The position numbers and the translations under genes are program-made. Under the pieces are notes generated by a model. It saw only the letters and a list, made by a program, of their open reading frames with translations, made no database searches and was not told the DNA's origin. From Modestobacter italicus (GTDB taxonomy: Bacteria > Actinomycetota > Actinomycetes > Mycobacteriales > Geodermatophilaceae): a DNA stretch of 64,000 nt. Below, one piece after another: positions 21,139 through 28,556 of the stretch (position 1 is its first letter; each line of letters opens with the position of its first letter). The stretch is taken from the NCBI RefSeq assembly GCF_000306785.1, contig NC_017955.1, forward strand, positions 248,001-312,000. Direction: 5' to 3'.

Positions 21139-21936
21139 GTGGACACCTACACCCACGGGCACGCCGACCCGGTCCTGCAGTCCCACCGCTGGCGCACGGT
21201 GGAGAACTCCGCCGGGTACCTCGCCCCGCACCTGCGCCCCGGGCTGGACCTGCTCGACGTGGGCTGCGGCCCGGGCACGATCACCGTCGACCTCGCGGCC
21301 CGGGTGGCGCCGGGGCGGGTGGTCGGGCTCGACGTCTCGCCGGCGCCGCTCGACGAGGCGCGGGCGGCGGCCGAGCGCGCCGGGGTGGACGTCGAGTTCG
21401 CCGTCGGCGACGTCTACGCGCTGGAGGCGGCCGACGGCTCCTTCGACGTGGTGCACGCCCACCAGGTGCTGCAGCACCTCACCGACCCGGTCGCCGCGCT
21501 GCGGGAGATGGCCCGGGTGTGCCGGCCCGGCGGGCTGGTCGCCGTCCGGGACGTCGACTACGCGGCCACCACCTGGTTTCCGGCGAACCCCGGGCTGGAC
21601 CGCTGGCTGGCGCTCTACGGGCTGGTGGCCCGCCGCAACGACGCCGAGCCGGACGCCGGACGCCGGTTGCTCTCCTGGGCGCACGCCGCCGGCCTGCGCG
21701 AGGTGACCGCCACGACGTCGGCCTGGTGCTACGCCTCCCCGGCCGAGCGCGCGTGGTGGGGGAGCTCCTGGGCCGGGCGGGCGACCGCGTCCGCCTTCGC
21801 CGAGCAGGCCGTGGCCTACGGCCTGGCCTCCGCCGGTGAACTGGCGGCGATCGCCGCCGCCTGGCAGGAGTGGGCGGCCGCCGACGACGGCTGGCTCGGC
21901 ATGCTGCACGGCGAGCTGCTCATCAAGGTGACGTGA
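21139..21936 (+). CDS. Class I SAM-dependent methyltransferase
   Basis: Cytoplasmic methyltransferase of 265 residues. Motif I is LLDVGCGPGTITVDLAARV, the acidic ribose-binding residue follows in VVGLDVSP, and motif IV is SFDVVHAHQVLQHLTDP, all typical of UbiE-like enzymes. It starts at GTG. The acceptor is unknown; enzymes of this group act on quinones, lipids or small metabolites. It converges on a TfoX-like gene, the two reading frames overlapping by 14 bases next to a structured repeat. Confidence 0.9.
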   Translation: MDTYTHGHADPVLQSHRWRTVENSAGYLAPHLRPGLDLLDVGCGPGTITVDLAARVAPGRVVGLDVSPAPLDEARAAAERAGVDVEFAVGDVYALEAADGSFDVVHAHQVLQHLTDPVAALREMARVCRPGGLVAVRDVDYAATTWFPANPGLDRWLALYGLVARRNDAEPDAGRRLLSWAHAAGLREVTATTSAWCYASPAERAWWGSSWAGRATASAFAEQAVAYGLASAGELAAIAAAWQEWAAADDGWLGMLHGELLIKVT

Positions 21937-22318
21937 TGGAGCGGCCCCCTCGCAGGGGCCCGCCGCGAGCGTGCGAGCGGTGGGGGGCGAGGGGGTCCTT
22001 CTGCCGGGCGACGTCGCGGCCGACGGCCACCCAGCGGCGGAGGGCGTCCTCGTCGTCCACGACGTCGTCGGTGACCCGCAGCCAGCCGTCCATCTCCTTG
22101 CCCCGCATGACCATGCGCGCGACGCCGTCGGCGGCGGTGAGCTCGTCGGCCCGGGCGGGATCGCAGCGCACCATCAGCCCGCCCTTCCCGCTGGCGGCCA
22201 CCGCGAGCGACCCGTCGACCAGGAACGCCAGCCCGCCGAACATCGCCTTCTCCGTCACGCCCGGCTCGGCCGACAGCGCGGCGCGGACCCGGTCGGCGAG
22301 CTCCCGGTCGTAGGTCAT
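21923..22318 (-). CDS. TfoX N-terminal-domain protein
   Basis: Protein of 131 residues with the TfoX_N fold: EKAMFGGLAFLVDGSLAVAA, then MVRCDPARADEL and MKGKEMDGWL-like MRGKEMDGWLRV. Function in actinobacteria is not established; the Haemophilus/Vibrio competence role of TfoX should not be assumed. The domain ends near residue 106. The last ~25 residues (HRSHARGGPLRGG and flanks) are encoded by structured repeat family 1, so the repeat appears to have supplied an accidental C-terminal tail. Start ATG was chosen because upstream in-frame codons lack family similarity. Confidence 0.8.
   Translation of the reverse strand: MTYDRELADRVRAALSAEPGVTEKAMFGGLAFLVDGSLAVAASGKGGLMVRCDPARADELTAADGVARMVMRGKEMDGWLRVTDDVVDDEDALRRWVAVGRDVARQKDPLAPHRSHARGGPLRGGRSITSP
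21943..21998. repeat. Structured repeat family 1, copy A
   Basis: Long hairpin: outer stem CCCCCTCGC/GCGAGGGGG, inner stem CCCGCCGC/GCGGTGGG, and the apical segment GAGCGTGCGA (21967-21976), ending in GGTCCTTC. Related copies lie at 39128 and 60051, with different but still complementary stems. Confidence 0.8.
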
Positions 22319-22357
22319 GCCGGGAGCGTCCCGCCCGGCGGTGCCCCGCGGCAAGGG

Positions 22358-23599
22358 TCAGGCCGGCGCCGGCAGCTCGTCGGCGTGCGCGACGTGCCGC
22401 AGCGAGCGCCAGATGAGCACCACGAACACCGCCGAGCCGGCGAAGGCGAACCAGAACGGGGCGGTGACCCCGGCGTGCTGGGCGAGCACCCCGCCGATCG
22501 CGGAGCCGACCACCAGGCCGCCGAAGACGCCCACCAGGTTCACGCTGCCCACCCGGCCCTGCAGCGGCTGCGGCACGGCGCGCTGCCGCACGGTGATCGA
22601 CGTCGTCCCCCAGACGAAGGCGTGCGCGCCGAAGACGAAGAACACCGGCAGCGCCACCCACGGGCTGGAGGTGAGCGCCAGCGCCAGGTGGGTGAGCGTC
22701 TCGATGACCAGGCCGATCCGCATCAGGTCGCCGAGGCTGACCCGCCGGGTGATCCAGCCGTAGGCCAGCGTCCCGGCCACCCCGCCGGCCGCGCTGACCG
22801 TGGTCACCAGGCCGAACCCGATCTCGCCGAGGCCGAGCCGCTCGGTGGCGTAGAGGACCAGCACCGACCAGGCCGCGCCGAAGGTGACGTTGAAGATGGT
22901 GATGGTCAGCACGAGGGTCCGGACGGCGGCGTGGTGCCGCACCCAGCGCAGCCCCTCGGTGATGTCGTGCCGCAGCGCCCGCCGCGGCCCGGCGTAGGGC
23001 TCGCGCGGCGGGAGCACGACCCGGGTCACCAGCACCGCCCCGAGCAGCACGACCAGCGCCTGCACGCCCAGCGCCCAGGCCGCACCGACGGTGAACAGGG
23101 CGGCGCCCAGCGGCGGGCCGGCGAGCTGGTTGACCGTGACGAAGCCGGTATGCATCCGCGAGTTGGCCACCGCGAGGTCGCTGCGGACGACCAGCATGGG
23201 CAGCAGCGTCTGCGCGCTGTTGTCGGCGAAGACCTCGGCGGTGGCCAGCACGAACAGCGCCGCGAGCACCGCGACGATGGACACCGCGTCGGTCGCCACG
23301 GTCAGCGTCAGGACCGCCAGGACGACGGCCCGGCACAGGTCGACGGTCGCCACGATGAGCCGGCGGTCCAGCCGGTCGGTCAGCGCCCCGGCGAGCAGGC
23401 CGAACAGCAGCGGCGGGAGCCACTGCACGGTGGCGGCCAGGGCGACCAGGAAGGCGTCGTCGGTCATCGAGGCGACCAGCAGCGGGCCCGCCGCCAGCGC
23501 GATCCCGTCGCCCAGGTTCGACGTCCAGGACGAGGCGAGCAGCCAGCGGAACCCGCTGCCGAGCCGGGCCGGCGCGACGACCTCACCGATGCGGCTCAC
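22358..23599 (-). CDS. MFS transporter, EntS-like
   Basis: Membrane transporter of 413 residues with about twelve hydrophobic segments. The family-typical loop LTDRLDRRLIVATVDLCRA lies between helices 2 and 3, and NSRMHTGFVTVNQLAGPPLG matches the MFS_3 group that includes enterobactin exporter EntS and many drug exporters. Substrate is unknown. It is followed 40 bases later by the TfoX-like gene and preceded by the TipA-like regulator, all on the reverse strand, but no tight coupling is evident. Confidence 0.88.
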   Translation of the reverse strand: MSRIGEVVAPARLGSGFRWLLASSWTSNLGDGIALAAGPLLVASMTDDAFLVALAATVQWLPPLLFGLLAGALTDRLDRRLIVATVDLCRAVVLAVLTLTVATDAVSIVAVLAALFVLATAEVFADNSAQTLLPMLVVRSDLAVANSRMHTGFVTVNQLAGPPLGAALFTVGAAWALGVQALVVLLGAVLVTRVVLPPREPYAGPRRALRHDITEGLRWVRHHAAVRTLVLTITIFNVTFGAAWSVLVLYATERLGLGEIGFGLVTTVSAAGGVAGTLAYGWITRRVSLGDLMRIGLVIETLTHLALALTSSPWVALPVFFVFGAHAFVWGTTSITVRQRAVPQPLQGRVGSVNLVGVFGGLVVGSAIGGVLAQHAGVTAPFWFAFAGSAVFVVLIWRSLRHVAHADELPAPA

Positions 23600-23705
23600 G
23601 AGGAGAGGACCTTAGCCGGGCTCAGCGTCCGGTGTGCGGCGGCGAGTGACAGCCCAGCGTGGCGCGGGGACGCCGCGGGCCACGCCGAGCTGCCACTCGG
23701 TGCGG

Positions 23706-24464
23706 TCAGCCCTGCCGGGCGGCGTTGGCCTGGACGGCGGTGCTCACGTACTGCGCCAGGCCCGGGGCGATGTCGTCGTAGTGCGCGGTGAACCGCGGGT
23801 CCTCGACGTACATCCGGCCGAGCCCCGCGTGCATCTCCGGCGGGCAGTCGTAGAACCAGCGGCTGATGTGCTGCCGGTGCTCCTCGGCCAGGTCCAGCGC
23901 GGTCGCCGCGTCGGCCGGGACGCCGGACCGCAGCGCCTCGGCGAACCGCTGCTCGACGCCGGCGGCCTCGGTCGTGATCCGCAGCCAGTCGTCCTTGGTG
24001 TACGCCGACGTGCGCCGCCGCGACTGCGCCCAGGCCTCGGTGTCGCCCCAGCGCTCCTCGACCTCGGCGTCGTACTGCGCCGGGTCGCGCTCGCCGAACA
24101 CCTCGAACCGCTCCTCCGGGGTCAGGGAGATCCCCATCTGCCGTGCCTCCATCTCCTTCTCGACGGCCGCGACCATCGCCTGGGTGCGCTCGAGCCGGTC
24201 CCGCAGCAGTCGGTGCTGCCGGCGCAGGTGCGCCGCGGGGTCGGCGTCGGGGTCGTCCAGCAGGGTCGCGACCTCCTCGAGGGGGAACCCGAGCTCGCGG
24301 TAGACCAGCACCTGCTGCAGCCGGTCCAGGTCGCGCCCGTCGTAGCTGCGGTAGCCCGCCGACGTGCGCTCGCTGGGCCGGACCAGCCCGATCCGGTCGT
24401 AGTGGTGCAGCGTGCGCACCGTGATCCCGGCCAGCCGGGCCAGCTCACCCACCGTCCAGCTCAT
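23706..24464 (-). CDS. TipA-type MerR transcriptional regulator
   Basis: Regulator of 252 residues. Residues 1-70 form the MerR winged helix (TVGELARLAGITVRTLHHYD, then GLVRPSERTSAGYRSY). A coiled linker follows, and residues ~115-252 match the TipAS ligand-binding domain (MGISLTPEERFEVFGE, then FYDCPPEMHAGLGRMYVEDP). TipA proteins bind thiopeptide-like or other drugs and activate their own promoter. The ATG start has GGGAGGAGGGG upstream. A perfect dyad in the shared upstream region probably serves as its operator and could also affect the divergent haloalkane dehalogenase gene. Confidence 0.9.
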   Translation of the reverse strand: MSWTVGELARLAGITVRTLHHYDRIGLVRPSERTSAGYRSYDGRDLDRLQQVLVYRELGFPLEEVATLLDDPDADPAAHLRRQHRLLRDRLERTQAMVAAVEKEMEARQMGISLTPEERFEVFGERDPAQYDAEVEERWGDTEAWAQSRRRTSAYTKDDWLRITTEAAGVEQRFAEALRSGVPADAATALDLAEEHRQHISRWFYDCPPEMHAGLGRMYVEDPRFTAHYDDIAPGLAQYVSTAVQANAARQG

Positions 24465-24499
24465 CGCCCCTCCTCCCGTTGACAGCGCCCACGCAACAG

Positions 24500-24521
24500 C
24501 CTGACGCCACGTCAGGGTCAA
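24500..24521 (-). promoter_or_regulatory. MerR/TipA-type operator and -35 box
   Basis: CCTGACG and CGTCAGG (24500-24516) form a perfect dyad around CCA. On the reverse strand TTGACC (24521-24516) immediately precedes the dyad, placing it in the long promoter spacer where MerR-family activators bind. The -10 is weak (TTGCGT, 24496-24491). Confidence 0.55.
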
Positions 24522-24572
24522 GCGCCGTCCACCGAAGGCGTGCTTTCAGTGGGGACGGGGCACTGCCGGGGC

Positions 24573-25478
24573 ATGGCCGACCGCTCGCCCGTGCCCGCCG
24601 AGGACCCCTTCCCCCGATCGCGCGTGCGCCTGGGGGAGCAGGAGATGGCCTACGTCGACGTCGGGACCGGCGACCCGATCGTCTTCCTGCACGGCAACCC
24701 GACGTCGTCCTACCTGTGGCGCAACGTCATCCCGCACGTGCAGCACCTCGGGCGCTGCCTGGCCCCCGACCTGATCGGCATGGGGGAGTCCAGCAAGCTG
24801 GCCGACCCGGCGCCGGGCAGCTACTCCTTCGCGTTCCACGCCGGGTACCTCGCCCGGTTCCTGGAGCACGTCGAGGCGACCGAGCGGGTGACGTTCGTGC
24901 TGCACGACTGGGGCTCGGCGCTGGGCTTCGACTGGGCCGCCCAGCACCCGACCGCGGTCCGCGGCATCGCGTTCACCGAGGCGATCGTCAAGCCGTTGCT
25001 CTGGGCGGACTGGCCGCAGGACGCCAAACGGGTCTTCCAGGCGATGCGGGGGCCCGACGGCGAGCGGAAGGTGCTCGACGAGAACGTGTTCGTGGAGAAG
25101 GTGCTGCCGGCGTCGGTGCTGCGCGGGCTGTCCGCCGAGGCGCACGACCGCTACCGGGCGCCGTTCCGGGCGCGGGAGGACCGCTGGCCCACGCTGGAGT
25201 GGCCGCGGCAGATCCCCATCCAGCACGAGCCGCCGGACGTGCACGACGTCGTCGACCGGTACGGCCAGTGGCTGGCGCACTCCGACGTCCCGAAGCTGTT
25301 CGTCAACGCCGAGCCGGGGTCGATCCTGGTCGGCCGGCAGCGGACCGTCGTCCGGCGCTGGCCGGCGCTCACCGAGGTCACCGTGCCGGCGGCGCACTTC
25401 GTGCCGGAGGACGCACCCGACGAGCTCGGCGCCGCCCTCGCGTCCTGGCTCCCGACCCTGCCGACGCCCCGGGCATAG
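24573..25478 (+). CDS. Haloalkane dehalogenase, DhaA/LinB type
   Basis: Alpha/beta-hydrolase of 301 residues predicted to cleave carbon-halogen bonds, giving an alcohol and halide. The nucleophile is Asp112 in VLHDWGSALGF, the general base is His275 in AAHFVPED, and the acid is Glu136 in FTEAIVKPL, the position used by subfamily II. The halide-stabilising pair is Asn42 (HGNPTSSY) and Trp113. Length fits the ~295-300 norm. It is divergent from a TipA-like regulator and convergent with a GGDEF gene. Natural substrate is unknown; many bacterial members have no known physiological halide substrate. Confidence 0.92.
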   Translation: MADRSPVPAEDPFPRSRVRLGEQEMAYVDVGTGDPIVFLHGNPTSSYLWRNVIPHVQHLGRCLAPDLIGMGESSKLADPAPGSYSFAFHAGYLARFLEHVEATERVTFVLHDWGSALGFDWAAQHPTAVRGIAFTEAIVKPLLWADWPQDAKRVFQAMRGPDGERKVLDENVFVEKVLPASVLRGLSAEAHDRYRAPFRAREDRWPTLEWPRQIPIQHEPPDVHDVVDRYGQWLAHSDVPKLFVNAEPGSILVGRQRTVVRRWPALTEVTVPAAHFVPEDAPDELGAALASWLPTLPTPRA

Positions 25479-25531
25479 GAAGCGTTGCACCCGGTCTCGG
25501 GGCCGGAACCGGGTGCAGAGCCTCCTATGCC
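25472..25531. repeat. Structured repeat family 2, copy A (bidirectional terminator)
   Basis: Outer stem GGCATAGGA/TCCTATGCC and inner stem TGCACCCGGT/ACCGGGTGCA. The right arm shares GGAACCGGGTGCAGAG exactly with a second copy at 40992-41057. The stop codons of both convergent neighbours lie in the outer stem. Confidence 0.75.
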
Positions 25532-26088
25532 TGCCGGACGGAGCGCAGCGCCTCGTCGGCCGCCGCGAGCAGCGACTCCGGGGACGAGGCGCGGCCGGAC
25601 AGCGCCACCCCGGCGCTCAGCCGGAGCAGGGCGCGGACGCCGGGGACGGGCTGCAGCGGCTGGTCGAAGGCCCGCGCGACGCGCTCGGCGAGGCGCTGGG
25701 CGTCGGTAGCGGCCCCGATCCCGGGGCAGAGCAGGACGAAGGTCTGCGCGCTGGTCCGGGCGACGACGTCGCCCTGGCGCACCGCGGCGACCAGCCGGCG
25801 GGCGGCCTCGGCGCGCGCCGCGTCGGCGACGGCCGGGCCGTGCTGGTCCTCCAGCGAGCCGATGCCGTCCAGGGCGCAGCAGAGGACGGCGAGCCGCCCG
25901 CTCTGCGGACCGGCGGCGGCCAGGGCCAGCTCCAGCCGGTCGACGAGCAGGCTGCGTACCGGGAGGCCGGTCAGCGGGTCCGGCACCGTCCGCTGACGCA
26001 GGCGCTGGGCGAACTGGCGCTGCGCGGCGACGACCGCCGCGCTCTGCACCAGCACGTCCTGGGACTCCTCGAGCCTGATGGCGTCCAT
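25525..26088 (-). CDS. Degenerate GGDEF protein with intact I-site
   Basis: Protein of 187 residues containing a GGDEF fold that has lost its active site. DPLTGLPVRSLLVDRLELAL and LSAGVALSG match the domain, but the GGDEF motif reads SAQTF and the metal-site D-x-F-K is replaced (LDGIGSLEDQHG). The inhibitory-site RxxD is kept as RQGD five residues before the lost motif. It therefore should not make cyclic di-GMP but could bind it. It is closely related to the GGDEF domain of the gene 96 bases upstream, so it probably arose by duplication. ATG 26088 has GGAGACAG upstream. Confidence 0.8.
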   Translation of the reverse strand: MDAIRLEESQDVLVQSAAVVAAQRQFAQRLRQRTVPDPLTGLPVRSLLVDRLELALAAAGPQSGRLAVLCCALDGIGSLEDQHGPAVADAARAEAARRLVAAVRQGDVVARTSAQTFVLLCPGIGAATDAQRLAERVARAFDQPLQPVPGVRALLRLSAGVALSGRASSPESLLAAADEALRSVRQA

Positions 26089-26184
26089 CTCTGTCTCCGG
26101 TTCTGAGTCGGGGCCGGCTGCCTGCCTCCTCCAGGACGTCGGCAGCACGGCGGGAGGGCTTGAGCGGCCGTTCCCCCAGAGGGG

Positions 26185-27714
26185 TCACCGGCAGGCGCGC
26201 CGGCCCTGCTTGACCCGGTACATCGCCTCGTCGGCGGCGGTGAGCAGGGTCTCCGGGGTGGCGCCGGGCCCGGACAGCGCGACGCCGACGCTGATGCCCA
26301 CGGCGTGCGTCGTCCCCGGCCCGGAGTGCAGCGGCTCGGTGAGCGCGTCGGTGACCCGGGCGGCCAGCAGGCCGGCCGCGGCCGGCCCGTCGACGTCCGG
26401 GCACACCAGCACGAACTCGTCGCCGCCGATCCGGGCGACGGTGTCGCCGGGGCGCACCGCGGCGGACAGCCGGCCGGCGGCCTCGACCAGGACGGCGTCC
26501 CCGGCGGCGTGCCCCCAGCCGTCGTTGACGGCCTTGAAGCCGTCCAGGTCGCAGTACAGGACGGCGAGCGGATCGCCGCTGCGCGCCGCGGTCGCCAGGG
26601 CCAGCTGCAGCCGGTCCACCAGCAGGCTGCGGTTGGGCAGGCCGGTGAGCGGGTCGTGCAGGGCGGCCGCGCGCAGCCGGCCCTCCAGCTGCCGCTGGGC
26701 GGTGATGTCGACCATGGTGACCACGGCGCCGAGCAGCCGGCCGGCGGGGTCGCGCACCGCGTCGCCGCTGCAGGACACCAGCCGGGCCGGCAGCCCGTCC
26801 GGGGCGATGGTGATCTGCACGTCCTCCAGCCGGCCCTCGCGGAGCAGCCGGATGAGCGGCACCTCCTCCGGCGGCAGCAGGTCGCCGTCGACGGTGCGCA
26901 GGGCGTAGCGCTGGGGGAGGTCCTGCGGGGTGAGCGTCGGGTCGCCGTCGCTGCCGTGCCACAGCCGGCTGACCCGGTTGAAGGCGGTGATCCGGCCCTC
27001 GGCGTCCACCGCGGCGACCGCCACGGGCAGGGACTCCAGCAGGGCGGTGTCGAAGGCGCGGGCTGCGCTGAGCTCGGCGTGGGCCGCGGCCAGCTCGGCC
27101 CGCGCGGCCTCGCTCGCCCGAGCCAGCCCCGCGGTCTCCTGGCTGTGCCGGTGGCGCTCGAGCAGCGCGACGACGACGTGGCCGAGGTCGGCCAGCCGCT
27201 CCAGCTGCCCGTCGGTGAGCTGGTGGACCTCCCGGGACTGCACGCACAGCGTGCCGACCAGGGCGTCGGACAGCTGCAACGGCACCATGGCGTAGCCGCG
27301 GACCCGGTCCCGGCGGCCGTCGACCCAGGGGCTGTCGGTGAACCGCGGGTCGGCCCGCAGGTCCGCGGCGTGGAAGACGCCGCCCACCCGCAGCGCCCGG
27401 TCGCACAGCGACTCCGCGCGCGGGGTGACCAGGCGGTCGAAGCCCTGGCTGGCCAGCTGGACCTGCGAGGCGGTGTCGAGCAGGTTGATCGTCGCCATCG
27501 GCATGCCGGAGACGGCGGTCGCCACCCGCACGACCGCCTCGAGCTCGGCGTCGGCGGGTGCGGTGTCCAGGTCCAGGACGGCGGTGCCCGTCGAGCGCAG
27601 CAGGGAGGCGGCCGTGGCGACCGCGTCCAGGTGGAGCGGCAGCGCGTCGGTGCCCTGCAGCGTCGTCACGTCGTTCCCGTCGTCGTCGAGCAGGCCGGGG
27701 GTCCGGCTGCTCAC
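26185..27714 (-). CDS. GAF-PAS-GGDEF diguanylate cyclase
   Basis: Cytoplasmic signalling protein of 509 residues. A GAF domain (about residues 20-160; MATINLLDTASQVQLASQG) is followed by a coiled helix rich in Ala/Arg, a PAS domain (LLESLPVAVAAVDAEGRITA) and a C-terminal GGDEF domain with intact IGGDEF, DLDGFKAVND and the I-site RPGD. It should make cyclic di-GMP from GTP under control of the GAF/PAS sensors; the signal is unknown. GTG 27714 is chosen; an ATG-like start at 27765 would include a palindrome that may be regulatory. The degenerate paralogue lies directly downstream, probably co-transcribed. Confidence 0.88.
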   Translation of the reverse strand: MSSRTPGLLDDDGNDVTTLQGTDALPLHLDAVATAASLLRSTGTAVLDLDTAPADAELEAVVRVATAVSGMPMATINLLDTASQVQLASQGFDRLVTPRAESLCDRALRVGGVFHAADLRADPRFTDSPWVDGRRDRVRGYAMVPLQLSDALVGTLCVQSREVHQLTDGQLERLADLGHVVVALLERHRHSQETAGLARASEAARAELAAAHAELSAARAFDTALLESLPVAVAAVDAEGRITAFNRVSRLWHGSDGDPTLTPQDLPQRYALRTVDGDLLPPEEVPLIRLLREGRLEDVQITIAPDGLPARLVSCSGDAVRDPAGRLLGAVVTMVDITAQRQLEGRLRAAALHDPLTGLPNRSLLVDRLQLALATAARSGDPLAVLYCDLDGFKAVNDGWGHAAGDAVLVEAAGRLSAAVRPGDTVARIGGDEFVLVCPDVDGPAAAGLLAARVTDALTEPLHSGPGTTHAVGISVGVALSGPGATPETLLTAADEAMYRVKQGRRACR

Positions 27715-27743
27715 CGTGCAACGGTCAGGGCGACGGCGATCTT

Positions 27744-27757
27744 GAACGGTACCGTTC
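27744..27757. promoter_or_regulatory. 14-bp perfect palindrome upstream of the GGDEF gene
   Basis: GAACGGTACCGTTC lies about 30 bases before the GAF-PAS-GGDEF start and just downstream of the GDT1-family stop on the same strand. It could be a dimeric repressor site. No family is indicated. Confidence 0.3.
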
Positions 27758-27774
27758 CGGATCACCCCGAGGGG

Positions 27775-28374
27775 TCAGCCGACCAGCTCGCGGACGGTCT
27801 CGATCACCGCGACGACCGCGAAGACCAGGAACAGGCCGGCGGCGATGCGGTGCAGTAGGGCGACCGGCAGCCGGTCGGCGAGCTTGCGGCCGAGGAAGGC
27901 GGCGAGCCCGGAGATCACCAGCAGCGCCGCCCAGGAGCCGACGAACACCGACACCGGCTCGGCGTAGCGGGCCGCGAGACCGGCCGTGGCCAGCTGGGAG
28001 AGGTCGCCCCACTCGGCGGCGAAGAGCACGCCGAAGGAGATGGCGGCGGCCCGGAAGAACGAGGTGTTCTCCCGCGCCTGCGCGGCCGCCTCCTCGTCCT
28101 GGGCGCCCTTGCGGGCCTCGCGCCACAGCAGCACGGCACCGGTCAGGAACAGCACGGCGACGACGGCGCTGACCAGCGCCCCGGGCAGCAGCGCGAGCAG
28201 CGAGCCCGCGGTCACCGCGATCGCCACCTGGAACCCGAAGGCGGTGCCGACGCCGACGAAGACCGGCAGCGGCGGGAACCGGGTGGCCAGCACGAGGGTG
28301 GCGAACAGGGTCTTGTCCGGCAGCTCGACGGGCAGGATCAGCACGAAGGCGGCCAGGACGACGGACAGGACCAC
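27775..28374 (-). CDS. GDT1/TMEM165-family (UPF0016) cation transporter, probable Mn exporter
   Basis: Membrane protein of 199 residues with about six hydrophobic segments arranged as two repeats. Each repeat carries the family motif: ELPDKTLFATLVLATR in the first (Pro replacing the usual Gly) and EWGDLSQLATAGLAAR in the second. Family members export Mn2+ or exchange Ca2+/Mn2+ for protons. The preceding yybP-ykoY riboswitch makes manganese export the likely role. GTG 28374 is the best start, lying directly after the leader. It is downstream of larC on the same strand. Confidence 0.88.
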   Translation of the reverse strand: MVLSVVLAAFVLILPVELPDKTLFATLVLATRFPPLPVFVGVGTAFGFQVAIAVTAGSLLALLPGALVSAVVAVLFLTGAVLLWREARKGAQDEEAAAQARENTSFFRAAAISFGVLFAAEWGDLSQLATAGLAARYAEPVSVFVGSWAALLVISGLAAFLGRKLADRLPVALLHRIAAGLFLVFAVVAVIETVRELVG

Positions 28375-28449
28375 GGGGTTTCTCTTCCTCTTCGCGCAGC
28401 CGGACGGGTGCGCGGCGGCCTCCGACCGGCAGCGCACCAAATGGGTGGA

Positions 28450-28556
28450 CTGCTGGGCGGAAGGTCTCGCCCACCCGCGGCGGCGCGGGCCCGCTGACCG
28501 GGCGCGCGTGCGCGCCAGCATGTCGACCAGCGGTCGGGGGGCTACTCCCCTTCTCG
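28450..28556 (-). promoter_or_regulatory. yybP-ykoY manganese riboswitch
   Basis: Reading the reverse strand, the leader of the GDT1-family gene contains the family's conserved blocks in order: GAAGGGGAGTAGCC (near 28553-28540), GTCGACATGCTGG, and GGGCGAGACCTTCCGCCC (28473-28456). GGGGAGTAGC and GAGACC are the two loop regions that form the Mn2+ site in this class. GDT1-family exporters are among its best-known targets. The 5' end overlaps larC, whose TAG stop is part of GGGGAGTAG. The remaining ~75 bases before the gene would form the expression platform. Confidence 0.88.
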
